Shown here: one piece after another, positions 8,597 through 16,566 of the stretch
Layout of the letters: every line of letters starts with the position of its first letter
How positions within the stretch are numbered: position 1 is the stretch's first letter
Assembly (NCBI GenBank): GCA_944321895.1
Contig: CALUNA010000014.1
Location: forward strand, 1-64,000
DNA length: 64,000 nucleotides
Direction: 5' to 3'
Source of the DNA: an uncultured Bacteroidales bacterium
Lineage (GTDB): Bacteria > Bacteroidota > Bacteroidia > Bacteroidales > Paludibacteraceae
Made by a program: the position numbers and the translations under genes
Notes under the pieces: generated by a model
What the model saw: the letters and a program-made list of their open reading frames with translations, nothing else
The model's database searches: none
Told to the model about the DNA's origin: nothing

Positions 8597-10111
8597 TTAC
8601 ATGACTGTTTCGTTTTCGCTGCCTTCATCGCCTGTCATGCTCATGGCACAGCGGAACCCGATTGTGCTGCTGCACTTGTCCTGGTCCATATAGCGTCTTG
8701 TGGACGGGTTCAGCCAATAGATACGGTCTTTCCATGAGCCGCCTTTGTAGACGCGTGTCTTGTCGGTTATGTGCGGTGCGAGCACGTCGGTGGGGTCTTT
8801 GTATCCGGCTTCGACATCCGTGGAGTCGGCCAGTGCGAACAGCGGGAAGTCCGTGTTGAGTATGGTTTCCGGGTCTCCATCCTTGTAGTTGCGCAGGTCA
8901 TCGCCATAACGTACTTCTGCCATGGCCCGTCCAAGACTGTCTATGTCGCAAATCTGCTGTCCGTTTTCGTTTTTGCCCAGCAGGGGTGTGTGATATTCGT
9001 TTCCGCGGAATGTGTTGTATTCGGCAGCATCTTCGAATGTTGTAGTCCGGTATACATCGAGTACCCATTCGTTGACATTTCCAGCCATGTTGTACAGTCC
9101 GAAATCGTTGGGGAAGTATGCGTTTACCGGTGCAGTGATAACGGCTCCGTCGTTCAGTGCTCCTGACACACCCATCATGTCACCCTTGCCGCGTACGAAG
9201 TTTGCCTGGAGTTGTCCGAACTGTTTTTTGGAGATGTTCCGCACGTGGTAGCCCGACCATGGGTAGATTTTTCCTTCGGTTGTCAGTCCGTCCTGTCCTG
9301 CGACGGGTGCGTATGCGGCAAATTCCCATTCGGCTTCCGTGGGCAGGCGAAAGTCTGCAAACAGGATACCATCGGACCGTCTTACTTTCCGTTCGTTTCC
9401 GTTCAGGTCTTTTTTGGGTCTTTTGCCGACAGTAGGATTATATGTTTCGTCGTACAGGTATTTGTTTGTGTTGAAAATGAAGTTTTTTGTAATGTCTTCA
9501 AAGTCTTCGTTTCCCTGCAGGCTCGAGAAGTCCGGTGCTGCTATGATTCCGGCCTTGACGAGTGCCATTTCGTTGACCCGGTCGGTGCGCCATGTGCAGA
9601 AATCCATGGCCTGTTCCCATGTTACGCCAACTACGGGGTAGTTGTTGAATGCCGGGTGTTCAAAATAATTCTGCAAATACGGTTCGTTGTAAGCGAGTTC
9701 TTCGCGCCATACGGTCTGGTCCGGTTGTGCTTGTTCCACGAGTTGCGGTGCCGTTTTTCCGAAAACCAGCTGCATCCAGTGCAGGTATTCGCGCCAGTTC
9801 AGGTTGGACACTTCGTATTTGTCCATATAAAAGGAACTGACCGTTATGGAACGTCTGTGGTTGTCGCGTGGTGCGGTTATGTATTCGCCTCTGGAACCGA
9901 TGTTGAATTGTCCTCCCTGAATGGCGACCATTCCTATCGGTGTTGTGTTTTTGAATTTCGGATTTACTTCAAATCCTGTGGAGGTCCCATCGTTGTATTT
10001 CCATCCGGTTGTGTTGGATGATGTGGAGCTGATATTATTGTCCGGTTGGGAAGCACATGATGCCAGCACGATGGTAGTTAGGGCGAAAGCGAATTTCGTT
10101 ACGTTCTTCAT
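8597..10111 (-). CDS. gldJ: GldJ-like T9SS/gliding lipoprotein (FGE-sulfatase fold)
   Basis: This 504-residue lipoprotein has a signal peptide ending in the lipobox VLASC and a formylglycine-generating-enzyme-like (SUMF1) fold. Diagnostic segments are TGWKYND near residue 35, IQGGQFNIGS, YPVVGVTWEQAMDFCTWR, FRLPTEAEWEFAA, YNMAGNVNEWV and KGGSWKDR. The TGWKYND opening and the WRTDRVNE segment resemble GldJ of Flavobacterium rather than a true FGE. GldJ is needed for T9SS and gliding and sits on the periplasmic side of the outer membrane. The other T9SS core genes are not in this window. Six proteins here carry T9SS-type tails, which fits a working system. GldK/PorK is the nearest alternative. 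Confidence 0.8.
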   Translation of the reverse strand: MKNVTKFAFALTTIVLASCASQPDNNISSTSSNTTGWKYNDGTSTGFEVNPKFKNTTPIGMVAIQGGQFNIGSRGEYITAPRDNHRRSITVSSFYMDKYEVSNLNWREYLHWMQLVFGKTAPQLVEQAQPDQTVWREELAYNEPYLQNYFEHPAFNNYPVVGVTWEQAMDFCTWRTDRVNEMALVKAGIIAAPDFSSLQGNEDFEDITKNFIFNTNKYLYDETYNPTVGKRPKKDLNGNERKVRRSDGILFADFRLPTEAEWEFAAYAPVAGQDGLTTEGKIYPWSGYHVRNISKKQFGQLQANFVRGKGDMMGVSGALNDGAVITAPVNAYFPNDFGLYNMAGNVNEWVLDVYRTTTFEDAAEYNTFRGNEYHTPLLGKNENGQQICDIDSLGRAMAEVRYGDDLRNYKDGDPETILNTDFPLFALADSTDVEAGYKDPTDVLAPHITDKTRVYKGGSWKDRIYWLNPSTRRYMDQDKCSSTIGFRCAMSMTGDEGSENETVM

Positions 10112-10134
10112 ATATAAAGATATAATTTAGGGTG

Positions 10135-10142
10135 CAAAGTTA
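10135..10142 (-). promoter_or_regulatory. -7 box TAACTTTG for gldJ
   Basis: Minus-strand TAACTTTG lies 23 bases before the gldJ ATG and matches TAnnTTTG. It is divergent from the folP promoter. Confidence 0.6.
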
Positions 10143-10265
10143 CATTTTTTTTGCGTATTCGGAATGATTCTGCCAAAAAAAACACTAATTTAAGCAAAAA
10201 AACATCCTTATAACTGATTTTGTCAGGAAAAAGTATGTGTTTGGGTTGTTTTTTTTTATTTTTTG

Positions 10266-10273
10266 TACCTTTG
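10266..10273 (+). promoter_or_regulatory. -7 box TACCTTTG for folP-cdaA
   Basis: It matches TAnnTTTG, with a TTTG at 10240-10243 that could be the -33 element although the 22-bp gap is slightly long. The box overlaps an upstream in-frame codon at 10263 and so argues for the ATG at 10293. Confidence 0.65.
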
Positions 10274-10292
10274 TCCCCTGATTTTGGTTTTT

Positions 10293-11144
10293 ATGAGTGA
10301 ATACAGCATCAACCTGAGCGGTCGTCTTGTTTCGTTGGCAACTCCGGCCGTTATGGCCGTAATCAACATCACGCCTGATTCGTTTTATGAGTCGTGCCGG
10401 AGTGAGCGGGATATTCTTGTTTCGGCGGGTGATGCGCTGTCGTGTGGTGCTTCGATTCTGGATGTCGGCGGTTATTCGAGCCGTCCGGGAGCATGTTTTG
10501 TATCTCCTGAGGAGGAGCGTCGCCGTGTGGGTTTTGCGCTTGGTGTTATCCGCAAGGAGTTTCCGGAAGCCCATTTGTCGGTTGATACGTTCCGTTCGGA
10601 TGTGGCGGCATATGCCGTGGAGCAGTATGGGGTGTCGATGGTAAACGACATCTCCGGCGGGACGCTGGATGCCGGAATGTTTGATACGGTGGCCCGTTTG
10701 GGTGTTTCCTATGTGTTGATGCACATGCGTGGTACTCCTGAAACGATGCAGCAGAAGACGCATTATGACAACCTGCTGGCAGAGATAACCGATTTTTTCC
10801 AACGTCGGGTGTCGGCTTTGAAGGAGGCGGGCGTAAAGGACATAATTCTTGATCCGGGTTTCGGTTTTTCGAAGACGCTGGAACAGAATTACGAGTTGTT
10901 GCAGAAAATGTCTTGTTTCAGGACTTTCCGTTTGCCTGTCATGGCCGGTTTGTCCCGCAAGTCGATGGTTTACAAACTGCTTGGCATCACTCCCGGCGAG
11001 TCGCTTAACGGTACGACGGTTGTGAATACGCTGGCTTTGCTCAACGGTGCCGATATTCTGCGCGTTCATGATGTGAGGGCGGCTGCGGAAGCCATAAAAA
11101 TCGTTTGTGAAGCACGAAAATATAATCCAATCATTGCAAAATAG
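10293..11144 (+). CDS. folP: Dihydropteroate synthase
   Basis: This 283-residue enzyme joins p-aminobenzoate to the pterin diphosphate in folate synthesis and is the target of sulfonamides. Family motifs are INITPDSFYE (pterin diphosphate loop), ILDVGGYSSRPG, VNDISGG, DPGFGFSKT, GLSRKSM and RVHDV near the C-terminus. The length is typical. The cdaA gene starts 8 bp downstream. The folP-cdaA pair is a recurrent arrangement in Bacteroidota, probably a shared transcript rather than a shared pathway. Confidence 0.95.
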   Translation: MSEYSINLSGRLVSLATPAVMAVINITPDSFYESCRSERDILVSAGDALSCGASILDVGGYSSRPGACFVSPEEERRRVGFALGVIRKEFPEAHLSVDTFRSDVAAYAVEQYGVSMVNDISGGTLDAGMFDTVARLGVSYVLMHMRGTPETMQQKTHYDNLLAEITDFFQRRVSALKEAGVKDIILDPGFGFSKTLEQNYELLQKMSCFRTFRLPVMAGLSRKSMVYKLLGITPGESLNGTTVVNTLALLNGADILRVHDVRAAAEAIKIVCEARKYNPIIAK

Positions 11145-11152
11145 ACAGTTAC

Positions 11153-11947
11153 ATGGGTTTCCAGGTTATCAAGGACATAATTGACATATTGCTCGTGGCC
11201 ATATTGCTGTTCGAGACTTACAAATTGCTGAAAAAGTCGGGTGCCGTGAGTGTCTTTATCGGTGTTTTTGCCTTTATTCTGGTATGGTTTCTTGTTTCCC
11301 GTGTGTTTGAGATGCAATTGCTCGGCAGCCTGTTCGACAAGTTCATAGATGTGGGAGCCATAGCGCTGATAGTTATTTTCCAGGATGAGATCCGGATGTT
11401 TTTTTCGCGCATAGGCAACAACTGGCGCATGTTTGATGTTTTCAAGCAATTGTCGAGGAAAGTGCGGGCCAGCACCAAGCAACAGCAGGCCGACCAGTCG
11501 GTTGTGCAGATTGTCCTGGCTTGCAAGAACATGTCGAAGACGAAAACGGGTGCCCTGATTGTTTTTACGCGCAAGCAGGATTTGCAGCAGTATGCCTTGT
11601 CCGGTGAACGTATAGATGCGTTGATCAGTTCGCGTCTGATAGAAAACATATTTTTCAAGAACAGTCCTCTGCACGATGGTGCGCTGCTGGTTACCGGCGG
11701 CCGGCTTCATTCTGCAGCCTGCATTCTGCCCATTTCCAAAAAGGCGGATATACCGAAACAGTTCGGGTTGCGTCACCGGGCAGCTCTTGGAATAGCGGAA
11801 AAGACGGATGCGATAGCTGTAGTCGTATCGGAGGAAACGGGCAAGATATCTTATGTTATCGGTGATGATGTCAAAGTAGGGGTGAAGCCGGAAGAGCTGG
11901 AGCAGATGCTTTCCGAGCAATGGCATGATTACAGCCATGGGAGCTGA
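11153..11947 (+). CDS. cdaA: Diadenylate cyclase CdaA (c-di-AMP synthase)
   Basis: This 264-residue membrane-anchored enzyme makes cyclic di-AMP from two ATP. Three hydrophobic N-terminal segments (about residues 8-80) precede a DisA_N domain. The catalytic signatures are HDGALLVTGG near 172 and GLRHRAALG near 205. Cyclic di-AMP controls potassium and cell wall homeostasis in bacteria that have it. Length and architecture match the CdaA class. Confidence 0.93.
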   Translation: MGFQVIKDIIDILLVAILLFETYKLLKKSGAVSVFIGVFAFILVWFLVSRVFEMQLLGSLFDKFIDVGAIALIVIFQDEIRMFFSRIGNNWRMFDVFKQLSRKVRASTKQQQADQSVVQIVLACKNMSKTKTGALIVFTRKQDLQQYALSGERIDALISSRLIENIFFKNSPLHDGALLVTGGRLHSAACILPISKKADIPKQFGLRHRAALGIAEKTDAIAVVVSEETGKISYVIGDDVKVGVKPEELEQMLSEQWHDYSHGS

Positions 11948-12022
11948 GCGTGACCATTGATGCCGTGACATTCCGGTTTGCCGTACCCGTAAATTCTGTT
12001 TTTACAACCGCAGGAAAAACGT

Positions 12023-12030
12023 TATTTTTG
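12023..12030 (+). promoter_or_regulatory. -7 box TATTTTTG for metG
   Basis: It matches TAnnTTTG and lies 29 bases before the metG ATG. Confidence 0.6.
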
Positions 12031-12059
12031 CAACCCGAAAATTTTAGAACCAACCAGAT

Positions 12060-14099
12060 ATGAAACAATTCAAACGTACAACCGTAACATCGGCTTTGCC
12101 ATACGCCAACGGCCCTGTCCATATCGGTCATTTGGCCGGCGTTTATGTTCCAGCCGACATTTATGTGCGCTATTTGCGCCTGAAAGGCGAGGATGTCCTG
12201 TTCATAGGCGGCTCGGATGAACATGGCGTGCCCATAACCATAAAAGCCCGGAAAGAGGGTGTAACCCCGCAAGACATTGTGGACCGCTATCACAACATTA
12301 TTAAGAAATCGTTTGAGGAGTTCGGCATTTCGTTCGATGTCTATTCCCGCACGACCTCTGCAATACATCATCAGTTTGCGTCCGATTTTTTCCGCAAACT
12401 GTATGACAAGGGTGAGTTTGTGGAAAAGACTTCCGAGCAGTATTACGATGAGGAGGCCGGGCAGTTTCTTGCCGACCGCTACATAACCGGCGAGTGTCCT
12501 CATTGTCATGCGGAGGGGGCTTATGGCGACCAGTGCGAGAAATGCGGCACTTCTCTGTCTCCGTTGGATTTGATCAATCCGAAATCGACGATTACCGGTT
12601 CCAAGCCCGTGTTGCGCAAGACGAAACACTGGTATTTGCCGTTGGACAAGCATGAGGAGTGGTTGCGCAAATGGATATTGGAGGATCACAAGGAGTGGAA
12701 GACCAATGTTTACGGTCAATGCAAGAGCTGGCTTGACATGGGTTTGCAGCCGCGTGCGGTGAGCCGTGATCTGGACTGGGGCATTCCCGTGCCGGTGGAG
12801 GGAGCGGAAGGAAAAGTGCTTTATGTCTGGTTTGATGCTCCGATAGGTTACATATCGAACACGAAGGAGCTGTTGCCCGACAGCTGGGAAAAATGGTGGA
12901 AAGATCCGGAAACCCGCTTGGTGCATTTCATTGGGAAGGACAATATCGTGTTCCACTGCATTGTGTTCCCAGCCATGCTGAAAGCGGAGGGAAGCTATAT
13001 TTTGCCGGACAACGTTCCTGCCAATGAGTTTCTGAACCTGGAGGGAGACAAGATTTCCACATCGCGCAACTGGGCTGTTTGGCTGCATGAATATCTGGAA
13101 GATTTTCCGGGCAAGCAGGATGTGCTGCGTTATGTGTTGACGGCCAATGCTCCGGAAACCAAAGACAATGATTTTACGTGGAAGGATTTTCAGGCCCGCA
13201 ACAACAATGAGCTGGTTGCCGTTTACGGCAATTTTGTGAACCGTGCCCTTGTGCTGACACAGAAGTATTTCGGCGGCAAGGTACCTGCCTGCGGTGAACT
13301 TACAGCTTATGACAGGGAGACCTTGCGTGAGTTTGCCGATGTCAAGGCCGATGTGGAGCGTTATCTGGATGTGTTCCGTTTCCGTGATGCCCAGAAGGAG
13401 GCCATGAATCTGGCCCGTATCGGCAACAAATATCTGGCCGACACGGAGCCCTGGAAGATAGCCAAGACGGATATGGAGCGCGTTGCGACCATATTGCATT
13501 TGTCCTTGCAGATAGTTGCCAACTTGGCCATTGCTTTCGAGCCTTTTTTGCCGTTTTCGTCGGAAAAGCTCCGGACCATGTTGAACATGCCGGGTTTCCG
13601 TTGGAATGATCTGGGCAAGATTGACTTGCTGTCGGCCGGTCATCAGCTGGGCACTCCGGCTCTGCTGTTCGATAAGATTGATGACAGCGCGGTTGAGGCT
13701 CAGGTGCAGAAACTGCTGGCCACGAAGAAGGCCAATGAAATCAGGTCCTACAAGCCGTCTGCGGTTAAGGCGGACGTAACGTTTGATGATTTCTGCAAGA
13801 TGGATATCCGTGTAGCGACGGTTCTGGAGTGCACCAAAGTGCCGAAAGCGGACAAGTTGTTGCAGTTCAGGCTGGATGATGGCATGGGTGGTCGTACGAT
13901 ATTGTCGGGCATAGCGCAGAGTTATCCGCATCCGGAGGAGCTTGTGGGCATGCAGGTGCTTTATGTCGCGAATTTTCCGACACGCCGCCTGAAGGGCATA
14001 GACAGCGAGGGAATGATTCTGAGCGCCGAAGATGCGGATGGGCGTCTGGTGCTTGTCCAGCCGAGCCGTCCGGTAAGCAATGGTGTAAATGTAGGCTGA
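12060..14099 (+). CDS. metG: Methionine--tRNA ligase
   Basis: This 679-residue class I synthetase has [14 protein letters not shown] (HIGH motif) near the N-terminus, a zinc knuckle with CPHCH and CEKCG around 145-161, and DKISTSRNW as the KMSKS equivalent near 338. Residues from about 575 on form the appended Trbp111-type tRNA-binding domain ([25 protein letters not shown]). The size is normal for the long MetG form. A 686-residue open frame on the opposite strand is a shadow caused by codon bias. Confidence 0.96.
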   Translation: MKQFKRTTVTSALPYANGPVHIGHLAGVYVPADIYVRYLRLKGEDVLFIGGSDEHGVPITIKARKEGVTPQDIVDRYHNIIKKSFEEFGISFDVYSRTTSAIHHQFASDFFRKLYDKGEFVEKTSEQYYDEEAGQFLADRYITGECPHCHAEGAYGDQCEKCGTSLSPLDLINPKSTITGSKPVLRKTKHWYLPLDKHEEWLRKWILEDHKEWKTNVYGQCKSWLDMGLQPRAVSRDLDWGIPVPVEGAEGKVLYVWFDAPIGYISNTKELLPDSWEKWWKDPETRLVHFIGKDNIVFHCIVFPAMLKAEGSYILPDNVPANEFLNLEGDKISTSRNWAVWLHEYLEDFPGKQDVLRYVLTANAPETKDNDFTWKDFQARNNNELVAVYGNFVNRALVLTQKYFGGKVPACGELTAYDRETLREFADVKADVERYLDVFRFRDAQKEAMNLARIGNKYLADTEPWKIAKTDMERVATILHLSLQIVANLAIAFEPFLPFSSEKLRTMLNMPGFRWNDLGKIDLLSAGHQLGTPALLFDKIDDSAVEAQVQKLLATKKANEIRSYKPSAVKADVTFDDFCKMDIRVATVLECTKVPKADKLLQFRLDDGMGGRTILSGIAQSYPHPEELVGMQVLYVANFPTRRLKGIDSEGMILSAEDADGRLVLVQPSRPVSNGVNVG

Positions 14100-14146
14100 T
14101 AAAAAATTTTTATGCCGATTTATTTTACCAAATGCGAAAAAAACAT

Positions 14147-14154
14147 TTTATTTG
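14147..14154 (+). promoter_or_regulatory. Candidate -7 box TTTATTTG
   Basis: It is a near match to TAnnTTTG placed 31 bases before the small membrane protein gene, and makes independent transcription of that gene likely. Confidence 0.4.
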
Positions 14155-14184
14155 CAAGCAGAAAAACAATAAAACAAAATAACA

Positions 14185-14355
14185 ATGAAAACCTTATTGA
14201 AATATTTAGGAGTACTTCTGGTTCTTGCCGGTGTTGTTATACTCGCCGTTTATTATTTTGGACATACACAGCCGAACAGCATGTTGTTTACGGCGTTGAT
14301 TGTTATGGTGGCGGGTTTGTTTGCCCACATTTTCCTGAACAAGTATATAGAATAA
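14185..14355 (+). CDS. Small membrane protein, 56 residues
   Basis: This is a short gene in its own frame, starting MKTLLKYLGVLLVLAGVV and ending FLNKYIE. Two hydrophobic segments (about residues 8-24 and 33-50) are joined by a short polar turn (YFGHTQPNS), which predicts a two-pass inner membrane hairpin. It has its own candidate promoter and is followed by a strong terminator, a layout that supports a real gene. I do not recognise a functional family. Small proteins of this type recur in Bacteroidota genomes without known role, as far as I recall. Confidence 0.75.
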   Translation: MKTLLKYLGVLLVLAGVVILAVYYFGHTQPNSMLFTALIVMVAGLFAHIFLNKYIE

Positions 14356-14449
14356 ATTGCCTGTACATTCAGTCAGGATTCCTTATATCACGAAAAGAGG
14401 CGGGGTTTTGATGATTCCGTGTCTTTTTTGTGTATCTGACACAAAAGAA

Positions 14450-14478
14450 ATATCCGGAGAGGTCCGGATATTTTTTTT
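14450..14478. terminator. Bidirectional intrinsic terminator
   Basis: TATCCGGA (14451-14458) pairs with TCCGGATA (14463-14470) around GAGG, extended by flanking A and T, and is followed by T8. It separates the small membrane gene from the converging ABC-F gene and can serve both. Confidence 0.85.
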
Positions 14479-14489
14479 ATGGTCCGGTG

Positions 14490-16379
14490 TTATTCCAGCT
14501 CGCTTAGTTCCAGCCAGCGCATGCTTTTGGTGTCCAATTCGTCGGACAGTGCTGTGAAACGTTCGGATGCTTTGATGATCTCTTCGGTGTTGAGCAATCC
14601 GGAGGACATGTCTTGTTCCAGTTGCCGCTTTTCCGCCTCCAGTGCCGGGATTTCCTTGTCCAGGGCGGCAAGTTCCTGTTTTTCCCTGAAGGTGAGTTTG
14701 CGTGGTTTTTCGCTGTTTGCGTTGTTTCTTGTATTTTTTTGCTGTCTGTTTTCCGGTTGTCCGTTTCCGGGAGTGTTGTTTGTGTTCTGCACCGTGTTTT
14801 CTCCGGTTTGGCTTTCCCTGTATTGCGTGTAATTTCCGGGAAAATCCTTCACGACTCCGTTTCCCTTGAATACCAGCAGGTGGTCTATTACCTTGTCCAT
14901 GAAATAGCGGTCGTGGCTCACTACGATAACGCATCCTTTGAAGGCCTGCAGGTATTCTTCGAGCACATTCAGGGTAACGATATCCAGGTCGTTTGTCGGT
15001 TCGTCCAGAATCAGGAAATTCGGGTTTTGTATCAGTACGGTGCACAAGTGCAGGCGTTGTTTCTCGCCGCCGCTGAGTTTGTATACGTAGTTGTACTGTT
15101 GTTCGGGTGTGAACAGGAAGTGCTGCAGGAACTGGGATGCGTTCAGTTTTCGTCCTCCTCCCAGGTCTATTTTTTCGGCGATGTTCCGTATGACATCAAT
15201 CACCTTCATTTGTTCGTCAAAATGCAATCCTTCCTGCCGGTAATAGCCGAAGCGTACTGTTTCGCCAATGTCGAAACTGCCGCTGTCGGGTTTGACCTCG
15301 CCTACGAGCATTTTCAGGAAAGTAGATTTTCCGGTGCCGTTTTTGCCGACGATTCCCATTTTTTCGTAACGTGCGAAATTGTAGTAGAAATTGTCCAGTA
15401 TTTTCAGGTCGCCGTATGCTTTGCAAATGTATTTTGCTTCGAAAATCTTGCTTCCCAAATAGGAGGCCTTGACTTCCAGGCGCACCGAGTCGTTCTGGAT
15501 GCGTTGCTTTGCGCGTTCTTCAATGTCGTAGAAAGCATCGATGCGGGCCTGTGCCTTGTGTCCGCGCGCTTGTGGCATGCGTCGCATCCATTCCAGTTCG
15601 CGGCGGTACAGGTTGGCATATTTTTCGGTTTCGGCATTCCAGTTGTCCATGCGTTCGGCACGTTTTTCCAGATAATAGCTGTAATTGCCTTTGTATGCAA
15701 AAAGTTGCTGGTGGTCTATTTCCAGTATGTCCGTGCACACGCGGTCCAGGAAATAGCGGTCGTGCGTGACCATGAGCAGGGCCATGGTGGATCTGTTCAG
15801 GAAATCTTCGAGCCATTCGACCATTTCCAGATCCAGGTGGTTGGTCGGTTCGTCAAGGATAAGCAGTTCCGGTTCGGCAATGAGCACGTTGGCCAGCGCG
15901 ACCCGCTTTTGCTGTCCGCCTGACAGTTCGCCCATTTTCTGCCCGAAGTTTTCGATATGCAGTTTGCTTAATATCTGTTTGATCCGGTTTTCATAGTCCC
16001 AGGCCTTGTGCACATCCATTTCGGCCATGACCTCGGCCAGTTGTTCCTGTGTTCCGTTTTGCAGGCAATGTTCATATCTGGCAATTGTCTGGATGGCCTG
16101 GTTGTCGCATTGCAGGCAAGCGTCGATGACCGAGAGCTGCGGGTTGAACTCGGGTTTCTGCTTCAGGTATCCGATGCGCAAATCACGTTTGAATGAGATG
16201 CTGCCACCGTTGTGGTCTTCGGTACCGGCAATGATGTTGAGCAATGTGGTTTTTCCCATGCCGTTGCGGGCAATCAACGCCACGCGCTGGTTGTCGGCGA
16301 TGCCGAACGAGATGTTCTCGAACAGAATTTTGTCGCCGAAATGCTTCGACAGGTTTTCTATTTGCAGGTAGCTTGTCAT
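14490..16379 (-). CDS. ABC-F ATPase, Uup type
   Basis: This 629-residue soluble protein has two ABC nucleotide-binding domains and no membrane segment. Domain 1 has ARNGMGKTT as Walker A, LSGGQQKRVALA as signature and LLILDEPTNHLD as Walker B. Domain 2 has GKNGTGKST, LSGGEKQRLHL and LILDEPTNDLD. A charged linker and a C-terminal coiled coil (about 560-629, FREKQELAALDKEIPALEAE) match Uup. ABC-F proteins act on ribosomes, and Uup is linked to ribosome function and to DNA excision events. Walker A of domain 1 begins with A instead of G. It is transcribed alone. Confidence 0.9.
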   Translation of the reverse strand: MTSYLQIENLSKHFGDKILFENISFGIADNQRVALIARNGMGKTTLLNIIAGTEDHNGGSISFKRDLRIGYLKQKPEFNPQLSVIDACLQCDNQAIQTIARYEHCLQNGTQEQLAEVMAEMDVHKAWDYENRIKQILSKLHIENFGQKMGELSGGQQKRVALANVLIAEPELLILDEPTNHLDLEMVEWLEDFLNRSTMALLMVTHDRYFLDRVCTDILEIDHQQLFAYKGNYSYYLEKRAERMDNWNAETEKYANLYRRELEWMRRMPQARGHKAQARIDAFYDIEERAKQRIQNDSVRLEVKASYLGSKIFEAKYICKAYGDLKILDNFYYNFARYEKMGIVGKNGTGKSTFLKMLVGEVKPDSGSFDIGETVRFGYYRQEGLHFDEQMKVIDVIRNIAEKIDLGGGRKLNASQFLQHFLFTPEQQYNYVYKLSGGEKQRLHLCTVLIQNPNFLILDEPTNDLDIVTLNVLEEYLQAFKGCVIVVSHDRYFMDKVIDHLLVFKGNGVVKDFPGNYTQYRESQTGENTVQNTNNTPGNGQPENRQQKNTRNNANSEKPRKLTFREKQELAALDKEIPALEAEKRQLEQDMSSGLLNTEEIIKASERFTALSDELDTKSMRWLELSELE

Positions 16380-16398
16380 GGGTCTGTTTTTTCCAGTG

Positions 16399-16406
16399 CA
16401 AAAATA
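16399..16406 (-). promoter_or_regulatory. -7 box TATTTTTG for the ABC-F gene
   Basis: Minus-strand TATTTTTG lies 19 bases before the ATG at 16379. Confidence 0.55.
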
Positions 16407-16469
16407 CGCAAATTAAATTGATATGATGCATGGAATGAATCCCGTGTGGATTATTTGTGTTTTGATTTG

Positions 16470-16511
16470 CGAGATAGCAAACATTCTTTGTCAGAAATCA
16501 AACCTGTTTTA
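16470..16511 (+). promoter_or_regulatory. Direct-repeat operator A of the pectin locus
   Basis: Two adjacent 21-bp units lie here. The downstream unit (16491-16511) begins TCAGAAATCAAACCT and is identical at 18 of 21 positions to the first unit of operator B at 33928. The upstream unit (16470-16490) matches more weakly. The downstream unit ends 13 bp before the -7 box, where a -33 element would lie, and no TTTG -33 is present. AraC-family domains typically bind tandem direct repeats at this spacing, and the hybrid regulator at 35929-39852 ends in such a domain. Confidence 0.65.
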
Positions 16512-16524
16512 TTGTTTTGACATG

Positions 16525-16532
16525 TACTTTTG
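16525..16532 (+). promoter_or_regulatory. -7 box TACTTTTG of the main pectin operon
   Basis: It matches TAnnTTTG and lies 34 bases before the ATG at 16567. It overlaps upstream in-frame codons and so excludes the longer reading frame start. Confidence 0.65.
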
Positions 16533-16566
16533 CCGCAGTAAAATGAGAAAAGTTAATCGGGATATC

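Noticed and set aside
9212-10021. 269-residue open frame on the plus strand
   Set aside because: Antisense to gldJ. Cys/Val/Phe-rich composition with no motif.
8597-10111. Formylglycine-generating enzyme as sulfatase maturase
   Set aside because: It has the SUMF1 fold but is a lipoprotein with GldJ-specific segments (TGWKYND, WRTDRVNE), so a maturase role is not supported.
11871-13931. 686-residue open frame on the minus strand
   Set aside because: It lies almost wholly opposite metG, has no domain, and reads as low-complexity Arg/His/Gln-rich sequence, typical of an antisense shadow.
14613-15923. 436-residue open frame on the plus strand
   Set aside because: Opposite the ABC-F gene, with no recognisable domain; both ABC domains are unambiguous on the minus strand.
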